Assembly (NCBI RefSeq): GCF_018812025.1
Contig: NC_063065.1
Span: forward strand, 31,288,642-31,352,641
Length of the DNA: 64,000 nucleotides
Direction: 5' to 3'
Source of the DNA: Megalobrama amblycephala
Lineage: Eukaryota; Chordata; Actinopteri; Cypriniformes; Xenocyprididae
Notes under the pieces: model-generated
The model's input: the letters and a program-made list of their open reading frames with translations, nothing else
Databases searched by the model: none
What the model was told of the DNA's origin: nothing
In this document: positions 19,897 to 32,900 of the stretch, in pieces
Position numbering within the stretch: position 1 is the stretch's first letter
Layout: each line of letters starts with the position of its first letter
Program-made: the position numbers and the translations under genes

Positions 19897-22800
19897 GCAG
19901 TGTTGTCTTATATTAATGTCAGACTATGTAAACTAAAAACACAGCTCTGTGTCCACAAGTGGGAGTTATGGGATAACAGACACAGCGATGCATCATGTTC
20001 CATAAGGTCATTATGTTTAGTGTGATCCAGAGGATTAAAACATATATATTTCAGACCTAGTGGAGTAATTTACTATTAATATTACTGTATGAAATATATA
20101 GTAGTCAACATTTGAAGTGGATCAAAACCTTTCATCAAAGATGTCCTTCTTCTTAGGACAACTTCGATTAACTTTTTCGATCCACTTCAAATGTTGACTA
20201 CTGTATATTGTACGATTTAATCCCCTGGATCACGCTACAAACATAATGATCTTAACTTTATTAATTTATTAATTTACTATTAATAGTAAATATGTAAAGT
20301 TGCATAAAATGGAAATACTCAAAGTAGGCTAACTCCTCAGATATATAGGTTAAGACAATACAACATGTACTGTAGGTGTCATAAAATTTACTGAATTTGA
20401 GAAATTTTCTATTGCGCTTCTGATTTGGCAGTGAGATTCGCTGATTTTGGGTGCATAAGATGTGAGGGATTCAATGGTCCAGTTAGTATTTTCACCCCAT
20501 AATGGCGGCCGTGCTACCGGAGCGCCATCTAGTGGCTGTTACCCAAAAGACATCAGAGTTTCACCTCTTGGGTTCTGAGCTCTTTGCAGAGGGTCCAGAG
20601 GACTGGAGATGAGAAACACTGCTTTAAAGCGTTCCGTCAGGCACTTCAAATGTAGAACCTTTTAGTGGATCCCATCATTTTTTGGATTTAGTTTTGATGA
20701 TTTTTTTCATTATTATTAATATTTTTAATTTTAATGAAATTTCATGAATTAAGCTGCTGATAAACATACACTCTAGAAAATGTGTTTTACATGGGATGTT
20801 TTAAGCCAGCGATTGGGTTGTTATAACCAGTGTTGGGCAAGTTACTTCAAAAAAGTAATTAATTACTAATTACTAATTACATCATCAATGTTGTATTTAA
20901 AATACTTTATTATCAGGCAGAGTAATTAGAAAAGTAATTTATAAATAGAAGCAATTTGATTACTCAATAAGTTATTCAACTAATTACTTCTTAAAATCCC
21001 TATAAACCTTGACCGGATAGACAATAGAAAGGAAACTCGTTTATAGTCAAACATGGAACAGTTTCGCCTTTTATAGCTATTTAAAACATTTTAGCTTTAT
21101 TAAAACATACTATAATATTTAAATTTTTTAGTAACAAATAGGGATGTCACGATACCAAAAATCTGGTATTCGGTGCTGGTACCAACAAAAGAGCACAATA
21201 CACAATTCACTGGCTTATAACCAGTGTTGGGTTAAAACATTGGTGATTGAGTATAACGCAAAGAATGAGTTGTTTTAACCCAGCGATTGGGTTGTTTTGA
21301 CCCAACGAATGGGTTGTTTTAACCCAGAAATTGGGTTGTTTTGACCCAACGAATGGGTTGTTTTAACCCAGCAATTGGGTTGTTTTGACCCAACGAATGG
21401 GTTGTTTTAACCCAGCAATTGGGTTGTTTTAACTTGGCGAATGGGTTGTTTTGACCAAGCGATTGGGTTATTTTTAACCCAGTGATTTTAACCCAGTGAA
21501 TGGGCTGTTTTAACCTGGCGATTGGGTTGTTTTAACTTGGCAAATGGGTTGTTTTGACCCAGTGAATGGGCTGTTTTAACCTGGCGATTGGGTTGTTTTA
21601 ACTTGGCAAATGGGTTGTTTTGACCCAGCGAATGGGTTGTTTTAACCAAGCGATTGGGTTATTTTTAACCCAGTGATTTTAACCCAGTGAATGGGCTGTT
21701 TTAACCTGGCGATTGGGTTGTTTTAACCCGGCGATTGGGATGTTTTAACCCAGCGATTGAGTTGTTTTAACTTGGCGAATGGGTTGTTTTAACCCAGTAA
21801 ATGGGCTGTTTTAACCCGGCGATTGGGTTGTTTTAACCCGTTTTAACCCAGCGATTGGGTTGTTTTAACCCAGTGATTTTAACCCAGTGAATGGGATGTT
21901 TTAACCTATTGAATGGGCTGTTTTAACCCAGCAATTGGGTTGTTTTAAATAAAAGCCAAAGTATGTTGGAAATGAACATTTATTAATAACTTTAATGAAT
22001 AATAATTAAATGATAAACTTTTATTAAATAGCTTATTAATAAATGTTCACCTTTTGATTATTATTGTTTCCTCTAGTAATTGTGTGTCTGATTTCAAATT
22101 TCCAACATATTTTGGGTTCATTTTAATCCAGACATATAGTCATTTATAAACAATAGTTGAGTTCAATAAAACTATCCAGCCCATTCGCTGGGTTTGTCCA
22201 TTTTCAACCCAAATTGGGTTGTTTTTAACCCAGCATTTTTTAGAGTGAGTACTTTATCACTAGAAAAATGTGGAAAAAAAACAATATGTTAAACAAAAAA
22301 TACAACCTTTTTTGGCATGAAGTGTTCTTTAAACCCTAGAGTTCTCTATAGAACCCCACTGAACATTTTTTTCTAAGAGTGTATATAAAGTGAATATAAT
22401 CATTAACATCCTATTGAAACCATAATCACTTAATGAGTATCATTTAATTTGAAATGCACCTGCTATAAGTGTAGTTTTTAATAACACTTTTTTTTTTTTT
22501 TTTTTTTGGTGATGTGATATTTATGGGCTATTTCCAGAAAGCTTAATGATGTAATTATCTATGTCGCAAAACATCCTCTGCTGTGTAAATTCATTTGAAT
22601 TTCAGTTTAGTGAATTCCTCTTTCTGACATTCCAATTCAACTGATTTGAGCCACTTCTTAAATTCTTAATTTGGTACGCGTTGGCTTTTCATCCATTCAA
22701 ACCAAAGCAGCGCTCTCCATCTTCACGTGCAGTGCATTAACAGGAGGCGCCCCCTGGTGGATGTAGGTGTTTGTACACTTACCGAAAAGCCTGGCATCCC

Positions 22801-25800
22801 GGGAAACCCTTTGCTGCCTTTTTCACCCTGTAAATGGGAGGAGGTCTGTGTTAGCAGGGGTCTCAGACTCTAAAAGGTTATCATTAGCATTCAAAATCAA
22901 CGGGTGTCTACCTCTGACCTTTACAAGACTGTGTCACATGCTGTTTACTGACAGATACTGAGCCAACTACACTGAGGGTGATGTTCCCTACAGAGACCGT
23001 TACGGTAATGTACACAAATCACACTGCAGCAGTTGAGCTTGTAATGTAAGCATAGGAAAAATCACTAGTCATGAGTGATTACAATATCAGTAAACATTAT
23101 AAGGAAGCTTTGATATAATTATTAACTCGACTGAAGCAACTTGACTAAACAGGCAAAAATCATGAGTATCAAATATGATTATCAGGGTTTTGAGGAAGGT
23201 TCATCTCTCAATCATCATTGTATTGCATTATATGTTTTAAAACTACAGAGCTTTGATCATAAAACTAAGCATTTAACTATAATCTTACTAAGACATATTG
23301 ATATTTGTATGCATTTTATGTCAGTATCTGCTATATCAGATCTCGTTGATTTACATTACAAGCATTAGAATTTCATCTTAGAACCTAACAGGGTTATAAA
23401 GTGATAAAGTCGACCTTTTCCACCAAAAAATCCACACTAAAGCTGACTTTATGCTTTGAAAACATCTAGGTTAGAGTTATATTTGAGATCTGAGACAAAT
23501 CTGAATTTGTGTTGAAACCAAAACCAAACCTTTGATAAATCACACACAGCACTGGTAAAAAGCACTTTTCAAAATGTGAAGGAAATGACAAAGGATCCAC
23601 CTGAATGCCTCTGGGTCCAGTTTCTCCTCTCTCTCCCTGAAAAACAGAGAAATATCAGCGTAACTTCCCCCTCTCCGCAACAGGAGAACAGTGTTCAGTG
23701 GCATATCAATCAAAAACTAAATTTAATGAGCTGAAGAGCCTGTATATCAAGCATATCTTCCACGCAAGCAGTCATTTAGCAGACACTTCATCCAAAGTGA
23801 CTTACAATAGATTTATCGCAGTGACAGCACTGCCACCTTTCATAATACTGCATATATGAATAGTCATGTATAGCCTAGATAACACATATTACCATTGTGA
23901 GTAGCAAAATACAGCTTTGGATCATGGTAGCTGGTTTAGGTGTCTGACCAGCCTAGACTAGCATCTGCTGGGGTTTTTAAGATCTGGTAGACCACCTTGG
24001 TCAAGAGTCCAGCTGGAAAAACCAAGGTAGCAGGTACAAGATTGTTTACCATGTCCTGAAGCGCAGTTCCCACATTAATATGGTTTAGCTTGATGTTGCA
24101 GCAGGGAATTGCATTCCTTTATCAAGATCAAACATTGCCGATGACCAAACAGATGCTGAATTATTCACTTGACAGACACTTTCATCCAAAGCGGCTCAAG
24201 CCACATCTGGGAATCTAATCTAAGACCTCGATGTCGTTAGTGTCATGGACAGCTTCATTTCAGTAATTGGCTGTATAGCTTAGTTTATTCAGTAAGGACG
24301 CATTTAAATATGGAAGCTTGTTTTCTTTTCTTAGATATAAACTTGCAATTCTGCTTTTCTTCTCACAATTCTGACTTCTGTTCTCAAAATTGTGAGATAT
24401 AAATACGCAATAAATTATATAAAGTCCAATTTTGAGGGAAAAAAATACTTTTTTCTGAGAATTGTGAGTTTATATCGAAATTCTGACTTTATATCTCGCA
24501 ATTCTGACTTTATAACTCGTAATTCTGACTTTATATCTCACAATTCTGACTATAACGCAATTCTGACTTTATATCTTGCAATTCTGACTTTATAACTCGC
24601 AATTCTGACTATAATGCAATTCTGACTTTATATCACAATTCTGACTTTATATCACGCAATTCTGACTTTATATCACGCAATTCTGACTTTATAACTCGCA
24701 ATTCTGACTTTAACTCGCAATTCTGACTTTATATCACGCAATTCTGACTTTATAACTCGCAATTCTGACTTTAACTCGCAATTCTGACTTTATAACTCGC
24801 AATTCTGACTTTATATCTCACAATTCTGACTATAACACAATTCTGACTATAACGCAATTCTGACTTTACATCTCGCAATTCTGACTTTACATCTCGCAAT
24901 TCTGACTTTATAACTGCAATTCTGACTATAACGCAATTGTGACTTTATATCACGCAATTCTGACTTTATATCACGCAATTCTGACTTTATAACTCGCAAT
25001 TCTGACTTTAACTCGCAATTCTGACTTTATAACTCGCAATTCTGACTTTATAACTCGCAATTCTGACTTTATAAATCACAATTCTGACTATAACGCAATT
25101 CTGACTTTACATCTCGCAATTCTGACTTTATAACTGCAATTCTGACTATAACGCAATTCTGACTTTATATCTCGCAATTCTGACTTTCTATCTCGCAATT
25201 CTGACTTTATAACTCGCAATTCTGACTTTATATCTCGCAATTCTGACTTTATAACTCGCAATTCTGACTATAACGCAATTCTGACTTTATATCACGCAAT
25301 TCTGACTTTATAACTCGCAATTCTGACTTTACATCTCGCAATTCTGACTTTATAACTGCAATTCTGACTATAACGCAATTGTGACTTTATATCACGCAAT
25401 TCTGACTTTATATCACGCAATTCTGACTTTATAACTCGCAATTCTGACTTTAACTCGCAATTCTGACTTTATAACTCGCAATTCTGACTTTATATCTCAC
25501 AATTCTGACTATAACGCAATTCTGACTTTACATCTCGCAATTCTGACTTTATAACTGCAATTCTGACTATAACGCAATTCTGACTATAACGCAATTCTGA
25601 CTTTATATCTCGCAATTCTGACTTTCTATCTCGCAATTCTGAATTTATAACTCGCAATTCTGACTTTATATCTCGCAATTCTGACTTTATATCTCGCAAT
25701 TCTGACTTTATAACTCGCAATTCTGACTATAACGCAATTCTGACTTTATATCTTGTAATTCTGACTTTATAACTCGCAATTCTGACTTTATATCTCGCAA

Positions 25801-28800
25801 TTCTGACTTTATATCTCGCAATTCTGACTTTATAACTCGCAATTCTGACTTTAACTCGCAATTCTGACTTTATAACTCGCAATTCTGACTTTAACTCGCA
25901 ATTCTGACTTTATATCTCGCAACTCTGACTTTATATCTCGCAATTCTGACTTTATATCTCATAATTCTGAATTTATAACTCGCAATTCTGACTATAACGC
26001 AATTCTGACTTTATAACTCGCAATTCTGACTTTACATCTCACAATTCTGACTTTACATCTCGCAATTCTGACTTTACATCTCGCAATTCTGACTTTATAT
26101 CTCATAATTCTGACTTTATAACTCGCAATTCTGACTATAAGGCAATTCTGACTTTGTATCTAGCAATTCTGACTTTATATCTCGCAATTCTGACTTTATA
26201 ACTCGCAATTCTGACTATAACGCAATTCTGACTTTATATCTCGCAATTCTGACTTTATATCTCGCAACTCTGACTTTACATCTCGCAATTCTGACTTTAT
26301 ATCTCGCAATTCTGACTTTACATCTCGCAATTCTGACTTTATATCTCGCATCTCTGACTATAACACAATTGTGACTTTATATCTCGCAATTCTGACTTTC
26401 TATCTCGCAATTCTGACTTTATAACTCGCAATTCTGACTATAACTCGCAATTCTGACTTTATATCTCGTAATTCTGATTTTATAACTCGCAATTCTGACT
26501 TTATATCTCGTAATTCTGACTTTATATCTAGCAATTCTGACTTTATAACTTGCAATTCTGACTATAACGCAATTCTGACTTTATATCTCACAACTCTGAC
26601 TTTACATCTCGCAATTCTGACTTTATATCTCGTAATTCTGACTTTATATCTCGCAATTCTGACTTTACATCTCGCAATTCTGACTTTACATCTCGCAATT
26701 CTGACTTTATATCTCGCAATTCTGACTTTACATCTCGCAATTCTGACTTTACATCTCGCAATTCTGACTTTACATCTCGCAATTCTGATTTTACAACTCA
26801 CAATTCTGACTTTACATCTCGCAATTCTGACTTTATAACTCGCAATTCTGACTTTATAACTCGCAATTCTGACTTTACATCTCGCAATTCTGACTATAAC
26901 GCAATTCTGACTTTACAACTCGCAATTCTGACTATAACGCAACTCTGACTTTACATCTCGCAATTCTGACTTTATATCTCTCAATTGCAACTTTATATCT
27001 CACAATTCTGAGAAAAAAAAAGTCAGAATTGTGAGATAAAGTCACAATTATACCTTTTTTTATTTTTTATTCAGTGGTGGAAACAAGCTTCCATATTAAA
27101 CTGATCAAAACAGTAAAGACATTTATAATGTTACAAAAGATTGTATTTCAAATAAATGTTGTTCTTTTGAACGTTCTGTTCATTAAAAAATCCTGAAAAA
27201 TAAAATGTATCACTGTTTCCACATAAATATGAAGCTGTTTTTTCAACATTGATGATAATCATAAATGTTTCTTGAGCATCAAATCATCATATCAGAATGA
27301 TTTCTGAAGGATCATGTGACACTGAAGACTGGAGTAATGATGCTGAAAATTCAGCTTTGATCACAGGAATAAATTACACTTTACTATATATTCACATAGA
27401 AAACAGCTGCTTTACATTGGAATAATATTTCACTGTTTTACTGTATTTTTGATCAAATAAACAGTCTTGGTGAGCAGAAGAGACTTCTTTCAAAATATCA
27501 AAAATCCCCAACCGTTTGAACACTGGTGCATGTAGAGGTTTTATGATGTTTGGGGAACGGCAGCATTACCTTGTGTCCTTTAAATCCAGGAAGGCCCATC
27601 GCACCTTGAACTCCTGGAAATCCAGGCTCGCCCTGGTCACCCTGTGTGATTCACAATACATCTGAGAATAAACTCTTCACCTCACTTATCCACGAGAGCT
27701 CTGAATGCTAACATCACAATTGCGTGACTAACTGCACAAAATTGGAGCTACCAAAAGACTCTCACCTTTTGACCTGCCGTACCAGGATTACCTGCGCTGC
27801 CTTTTTCTCCTGCACTACCCTGAACACAGACAACAGCCAAATGAGTCAACATCCACAAACACACACATCTGAGCACTCAAGACCACAAGCCAAATAACAT
27901 CTCTCCATTATAACTTAGCTTGAAGAAGCCATTTGTTTCCAGGAACAGATAAAAAGACTATTAATCACTGTAAATGCTAAAGGAAATGCTGCAACAAAAT
28001 GATTCTTCTATAATCCATTTGATAAGGGCACACTTCCAGGGATGGAATAAATGTAATCTCAGCACGGCTATTCCCACCAGATTCAAGTCAAAGTATTTGC
28101 ATAATTGCTAAAGGTGATGTTTGGAGCAGACCAACCTTGGGGCCGTGGAGTCCGTCTGCTCCAGGGACCCCTGAAGGGCCCGGCGCGCCCTGAAGGATTT
28201 AATCAGACAGAATGCAGAGTTAAACACTGTCTGACCGAAGTGGCCAAAGCTGATAACACACATTGTGTCTTGCTCTATAAATAAAGTTTCAGCACAACTT
28301 CAGAAGATAAATATTCAACAAAACGAACTCACTCAAATTAAAAAGCGCAATCAGAAACTGCATAAATAAATGACATTGGAAATTATGATGTGGAAAAGAA
28401 TTACAGATTCTACACTTATAAAAGAAGTTCTCACTTTGGTTTAGGGTCCAATTCTCACTATTAATTTGCTTATTAGCATGTACACTCTAAATAATGCTGG
28501 GATAAAAACAACCCAAGTTGGGTTGAAAATGGACAAACCCAGCGATTAGTTCGTTTTAACCCAGCAGTTGGGTTAAATGTTTGCCCGGTGTTTTATTTAA
28601 CCCAACTATTGTTTAAAAATGACTATATGTCTGGCTTAAAATGAACCCAAAATATGTTGGAAATTTGAAATCAGACACACAATTACTAGAGGCAACAATA
28701 ATAATGAAAAGGTGAACATTTATTAATAATCAATTTAATAAATGTTTGTTTAATTATTATTCATTAAACTTAATAAATGTTCATTTATTAAACATATTAA

Positions 28801-29862
28801 TACATGTTAATTTCCAAAATATTTTTGGTTCATTTTTAGCAAAAATACAGTAATCTTTAAACAAATAAATAAAACATTTAACCCAACCACTGGGTTAAAA
28901 CAACCAAATTGCTGAGTTTGTCCATTTTCAACCCAACTTGGGTTGTTTTTAACCCAGCATTTTTTAGTGTACCCAATACTTAAACAACCTTACTAACTAT
29001 TAATAAGCAGTAATTAGGAGTTTATTAAGGCAAAAGTCATAGTTAATTGTGAGAATTGGACCATAATCTAAAGTGTGACCCAATAAACTTACTTAAATTA
29101 AGAAAAAAAATCAAAACTAGTTTCGATACGATAGGAACAAAAAAAGTTAATTTAAATAAATAATGTTTTGCTGAGCCAACTTAATAAATGTAAGTTCCTG
29201 TGTCATACTAACCAGACATGGCTTTAATGTACTAATGCTGCATCCCAATCCGCATACTATCCGTCCTCATCCTAGTATGTTAAAATGAGTATTCCAAAGA
29301 TACATGGATGCTCTACTTTTTCCGGTTAGAATCTGAAGTCGTACGCACTCTAACGGCTAATATTGCCAACAACTCATAGTGCGTTGGATGAGGATCTGAT
29401 TAGAACTACAAACATGAATAAAAAGTGTTAAAAAACTACAAACATGGGGGTTTTGTGAGACCTGACGTTTAACCCATGGTGCTGCTTTAGTGTCAATCAA
29501 AAATGACTATTAATTTCAATGAAATTAATGTAGTATATTTTAGTTCAATAATTTTTTTTATTTATTATTTTGTATTTTTAGTGGATTTTATGGTACTAAA
29601 TTATATTTATGGAATAGTTATGATCCATTTATTAAGCTACATATTGATCACTTTTTGAGTTTAAACCTGAAAATTAATCATTCTTTTCCAATGTGCTCAT
29701 TTTTGACCGCGAACAATACAAGTGCGGCTATTTTTTTTCAGGACCATTTAAACTTTTCGAATCATGTCCCTGATTTTTCAAAAAAAAATAAAATTATATA
29801 TATATTTATGTCACTTCTCTCTCTCTCTTTTTTTTTTTACTTTGAAAAAAAAATGTACATTG

Positions 29863-29916
<54 letters not shown>

Positions 29917-32900
29917 AACAATGTACTTTTTTTTTTTTCAAAGTAAAAAAAAAAGAGAGAGAGAGAGAGAAGTGACATAAATTAGACCCTTGGGGTAAGA
30001 TGGGCCACCAGAATTGGCACTGAAGGACCCGAGTGGCATATTGTTACTACTAATTTTATTTCTAAATTTATCATAATTAATGGGGTTATTATTTAACATT
30101 TCCAGAGTTAGATTTTAGACTTTTGCTTCTCATTAAAACCTACAGGCTAAATGAGCAAAATCATTCAATTTGAATTCATAATGTTGCTATTATGACATAT
30201 CTTCATTTAAAATATGGTCAATTCAATATGTAAATAGTCATATGCCTGTATATAAGTCATGAAATTTGCCTTTATATTCTGCTTTGTCTGCCATTGGTTA
30301 TTCAGTTATTCAGCTAAATTGTCAAAATACAATTTTAAATAGAATAGTTTTTTAATATTTTACATTAATGACACTTTAAAACACATATAATCTTACATCT
30401 TACCCCCTTTGAATAATTTTAAATTTTGTGCCACAAGAACTAACTTGGCAAATGTTTCTATTTATTATATCATCATTTTTGGCTGAACTATCCCTTTAAA
30501 GAGGGCAGGTTATTCTATATGTTACATGGTCCATGTTTCAGCACAGTACAAAATAAGTTTCCCCTTTCGACAGATGGAAATGAAAATGAAAGACTAACAG
30601 ATGTAGGTGTTCAGCTACATCTAATTGTTTTGATTTCATTTTTTAGGTTTAGAATATATCTTAGTATGGTATTTCTAAATTGCTGTCTTATTCAGTAAGA
30701 ACCCAGGTATTGAGAGATATGTCCTAGTGAAAACTGTAATGACGTCTCAAACACCACTAGGTGGCAGCAGCACTTCCTCTGACGCAGGCCGAGTGTTTGG
30801 CTCTGGCCTTTAGAGGTCACCCTAACATTGTTTAGCCGATCGCTTAACACCTGACCTCTGTCCAAATTGCTCTTTCTCCTCTCTGGCTTTGAGCTGCGGA
30901 TCTGATGAGCAGCTCTACTGCTGTCTGGGACGCGATCCAATCCAATTTCTCTGAAGTGTCCAATTTTAACGGGTCAGCTGACACAATAAGAGGGTAAAGA
31001 GGTACGCCTGATGTATTCTAGCGGGACGTTTACTCACCGGAGGTCCTCTCGGTCCAGGTGATCCTTTCTGCCCAGCTGCTCCTCTCACACCCTAAACCCC
31101 CGAAGATTCAGTTTGTTACAGTTAAAGACACAGCGATGGTCTGCTTTAAAGGCAGTTAAATTATCTTGTTGCACATGTACTGTATAAACCTATATATATA
31201 TATTAATGACACTTTGAAACTTGACATATATATATGTTCATACCTGTGCTCCGTTCTCTCCTGCTTCACCGGGAAGTCCACGAATTCCCTGGAGAAGACA
31301 AGATATGTCAGCGTCACGCTTCATGTACCGTCTAACGCTCTGACGGACGGGACAAGCGTTGCTAATGACCTTGTGTTTCGCACACAGTCGGGATCGAGCC
31401 CGATGTAATTCCATCATTCATCATGTTACTGTTATTACAGCATTACCAGGATGCCACTCAATTAATCCTACGCTCTGGAAAAGCTATTGCTCAAATGGTA
31501 GCCTGCCAAGAAAAAGGACACAATTGACTCTCTGACATTCGCACATTTTCAGTGTCTGTTTTTCTAGTCCACCGAAAGACTTTAATTGAGATCCATTACA
31601 AAGTCCCTCCGTCCATCTGCTTCCTTTGAGGCTCCAGTAAGCGTCAGAGATGCACCTCGTTTTACAGTACGACCGAGTCATTAAGCACAGAAATGAAAGA
31701 AAAACTGCACTGTTAGCACCAGCATGTTCCTCAAAAGTCTGTAAAATATCATGTTCTTTATAACACTCCCGGTCAAAAATGAAATTGCTTATAAATCTCT
31801 CATTATGCCACAACTTCACTAAATATTGGATTCAATCTTTTTGTCAGCTTTTTTTCTTTCAATTCAGACAGGTTTTGTATTTCTTTTTGGAACTGATTGA
31901 TCGTAGGCCTCATTTATCTGAGCTTATCTACCTCATTTTTTGAGTGAAAAACATTACTTGTGCATAATTTTGTCAATTTTACCTAAAATATGAAAAAATT
32001 GCACTGTTTATCACACTAGTGTGCTTTAATGTTTAACCAGGAAGTCTGTTTTAAAATGCTTTTATTTTGTATAAAATGGCACAAAGTCACACTTGTGATG
32101 TGATTCATGGTCAAAAATGACTGGGCTTATAAATCACTCGTTACACTATTTTTTCACCAAATATTGCATTCAGTCTTGTCGTCAGCTTGTTTTCTTTCAG
32201 TTAAGACAGGTTTTGTGTTTATTTTTGACGCTCCTGAACACTCATTTTCAATGGAGGGTCATTTTTGACCAATATAAGCTCAGATCAATAAGGCCTACGT
32301 TCAATCAGTTTCAAAAATAAACACAAAACCTGTCCCAATTTAAAGAAAACAAGTTGACAAAAAGATTGAATCCAATATTCGGTGATAAAATAGTGTAACG
32401 AGTGATTTATAAGCAGTTTTTCTGCAAGCCGGTCATTTTTGATTATGAAGCACATCACGAGTGTGACTTTGTGCCATTTTGTACAAAATAAAAGCATTTC
32501 AAAACAGATTTCCTGGTTAAACATTAAAGCACACTAGTGTGATAAACATTGCAAATTTTTCATATTTTAGGTAAAATTGACAAAATTATGCACAAATAAT
32601 GTTTTTCACTCAAAAAATGAGGTACATAAGCTCAGATAAATGAGGCCTACGATCAATCAGTTCCAAAAATAAATACAAAACCTGTCCGAATTAATAGAAA
32701 ACAAGCTGACAAAAAGATTGAATCCAATATTTAGTGATAATGTGGCATAATGAGAGATTTATAAGCAATTTTTTGTAGGCCGGCCATTTTTGACCAGGAA
32801 CATCACAGTGTTACAATGTGGGGAAAAAAAACAGGTGAAAAAAATGGTCCAATGAGTCCAATGAAATAACATTAATTAGCATTTTATGGAACAGGAAAAT

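Larger units (their letters stand above)
19317..20620. mobile_element. Possible hAT-like element with nested insertions
   Basis: The left end CAGTGTTTCTCAACTCCGGT (19317) and the right end ACTGGAGATGAGAAACACTG (to about 20620) are near-complementary, as in hAT elements. Flanking CCCTAAAG and CTTTAAAG agree at six of eight positions. The interior holds a TA microsatellite and a second palindromic element (20006-20256). No transposase frame. Confidence 0.45.
20768..22248. mobile_element. AACCCAG MITE expanded by an internal minisatellite, with an insertion
   Basis: Left end near ACACTCTAGAAAATG (20768), right end AACCCAGCATTTTTTAGAGTG (to 22248). The interior contains the TATGTTGGAAATGAACATTT stretch and its inverse as in the 13190 and 28483 copies. 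Between them a 22-bp tandem array has grown (21270-21950). A foreign piece that begins CAGTGTTGGGCAAGTTACTT is inserted at about 20829-21224. Confidence 0.6.

Noticed and set aside
25490..26801. Small frames such as (R)DVKSEL repeats
   Set aside because: Reading of the tandem array on the minus strand. No independent evidence of coding.
24465..27015. CRISPR-like array
   Set aside because: Units of 21 bp follow each other directly with no unique spacers, the host is a eukaryote, and the array lies inside a MITE in an intron.
29655..29975. Frame rich in YIYIYI
   Set aside because: Translation of the TA microsatellite and flanking homopolymers.
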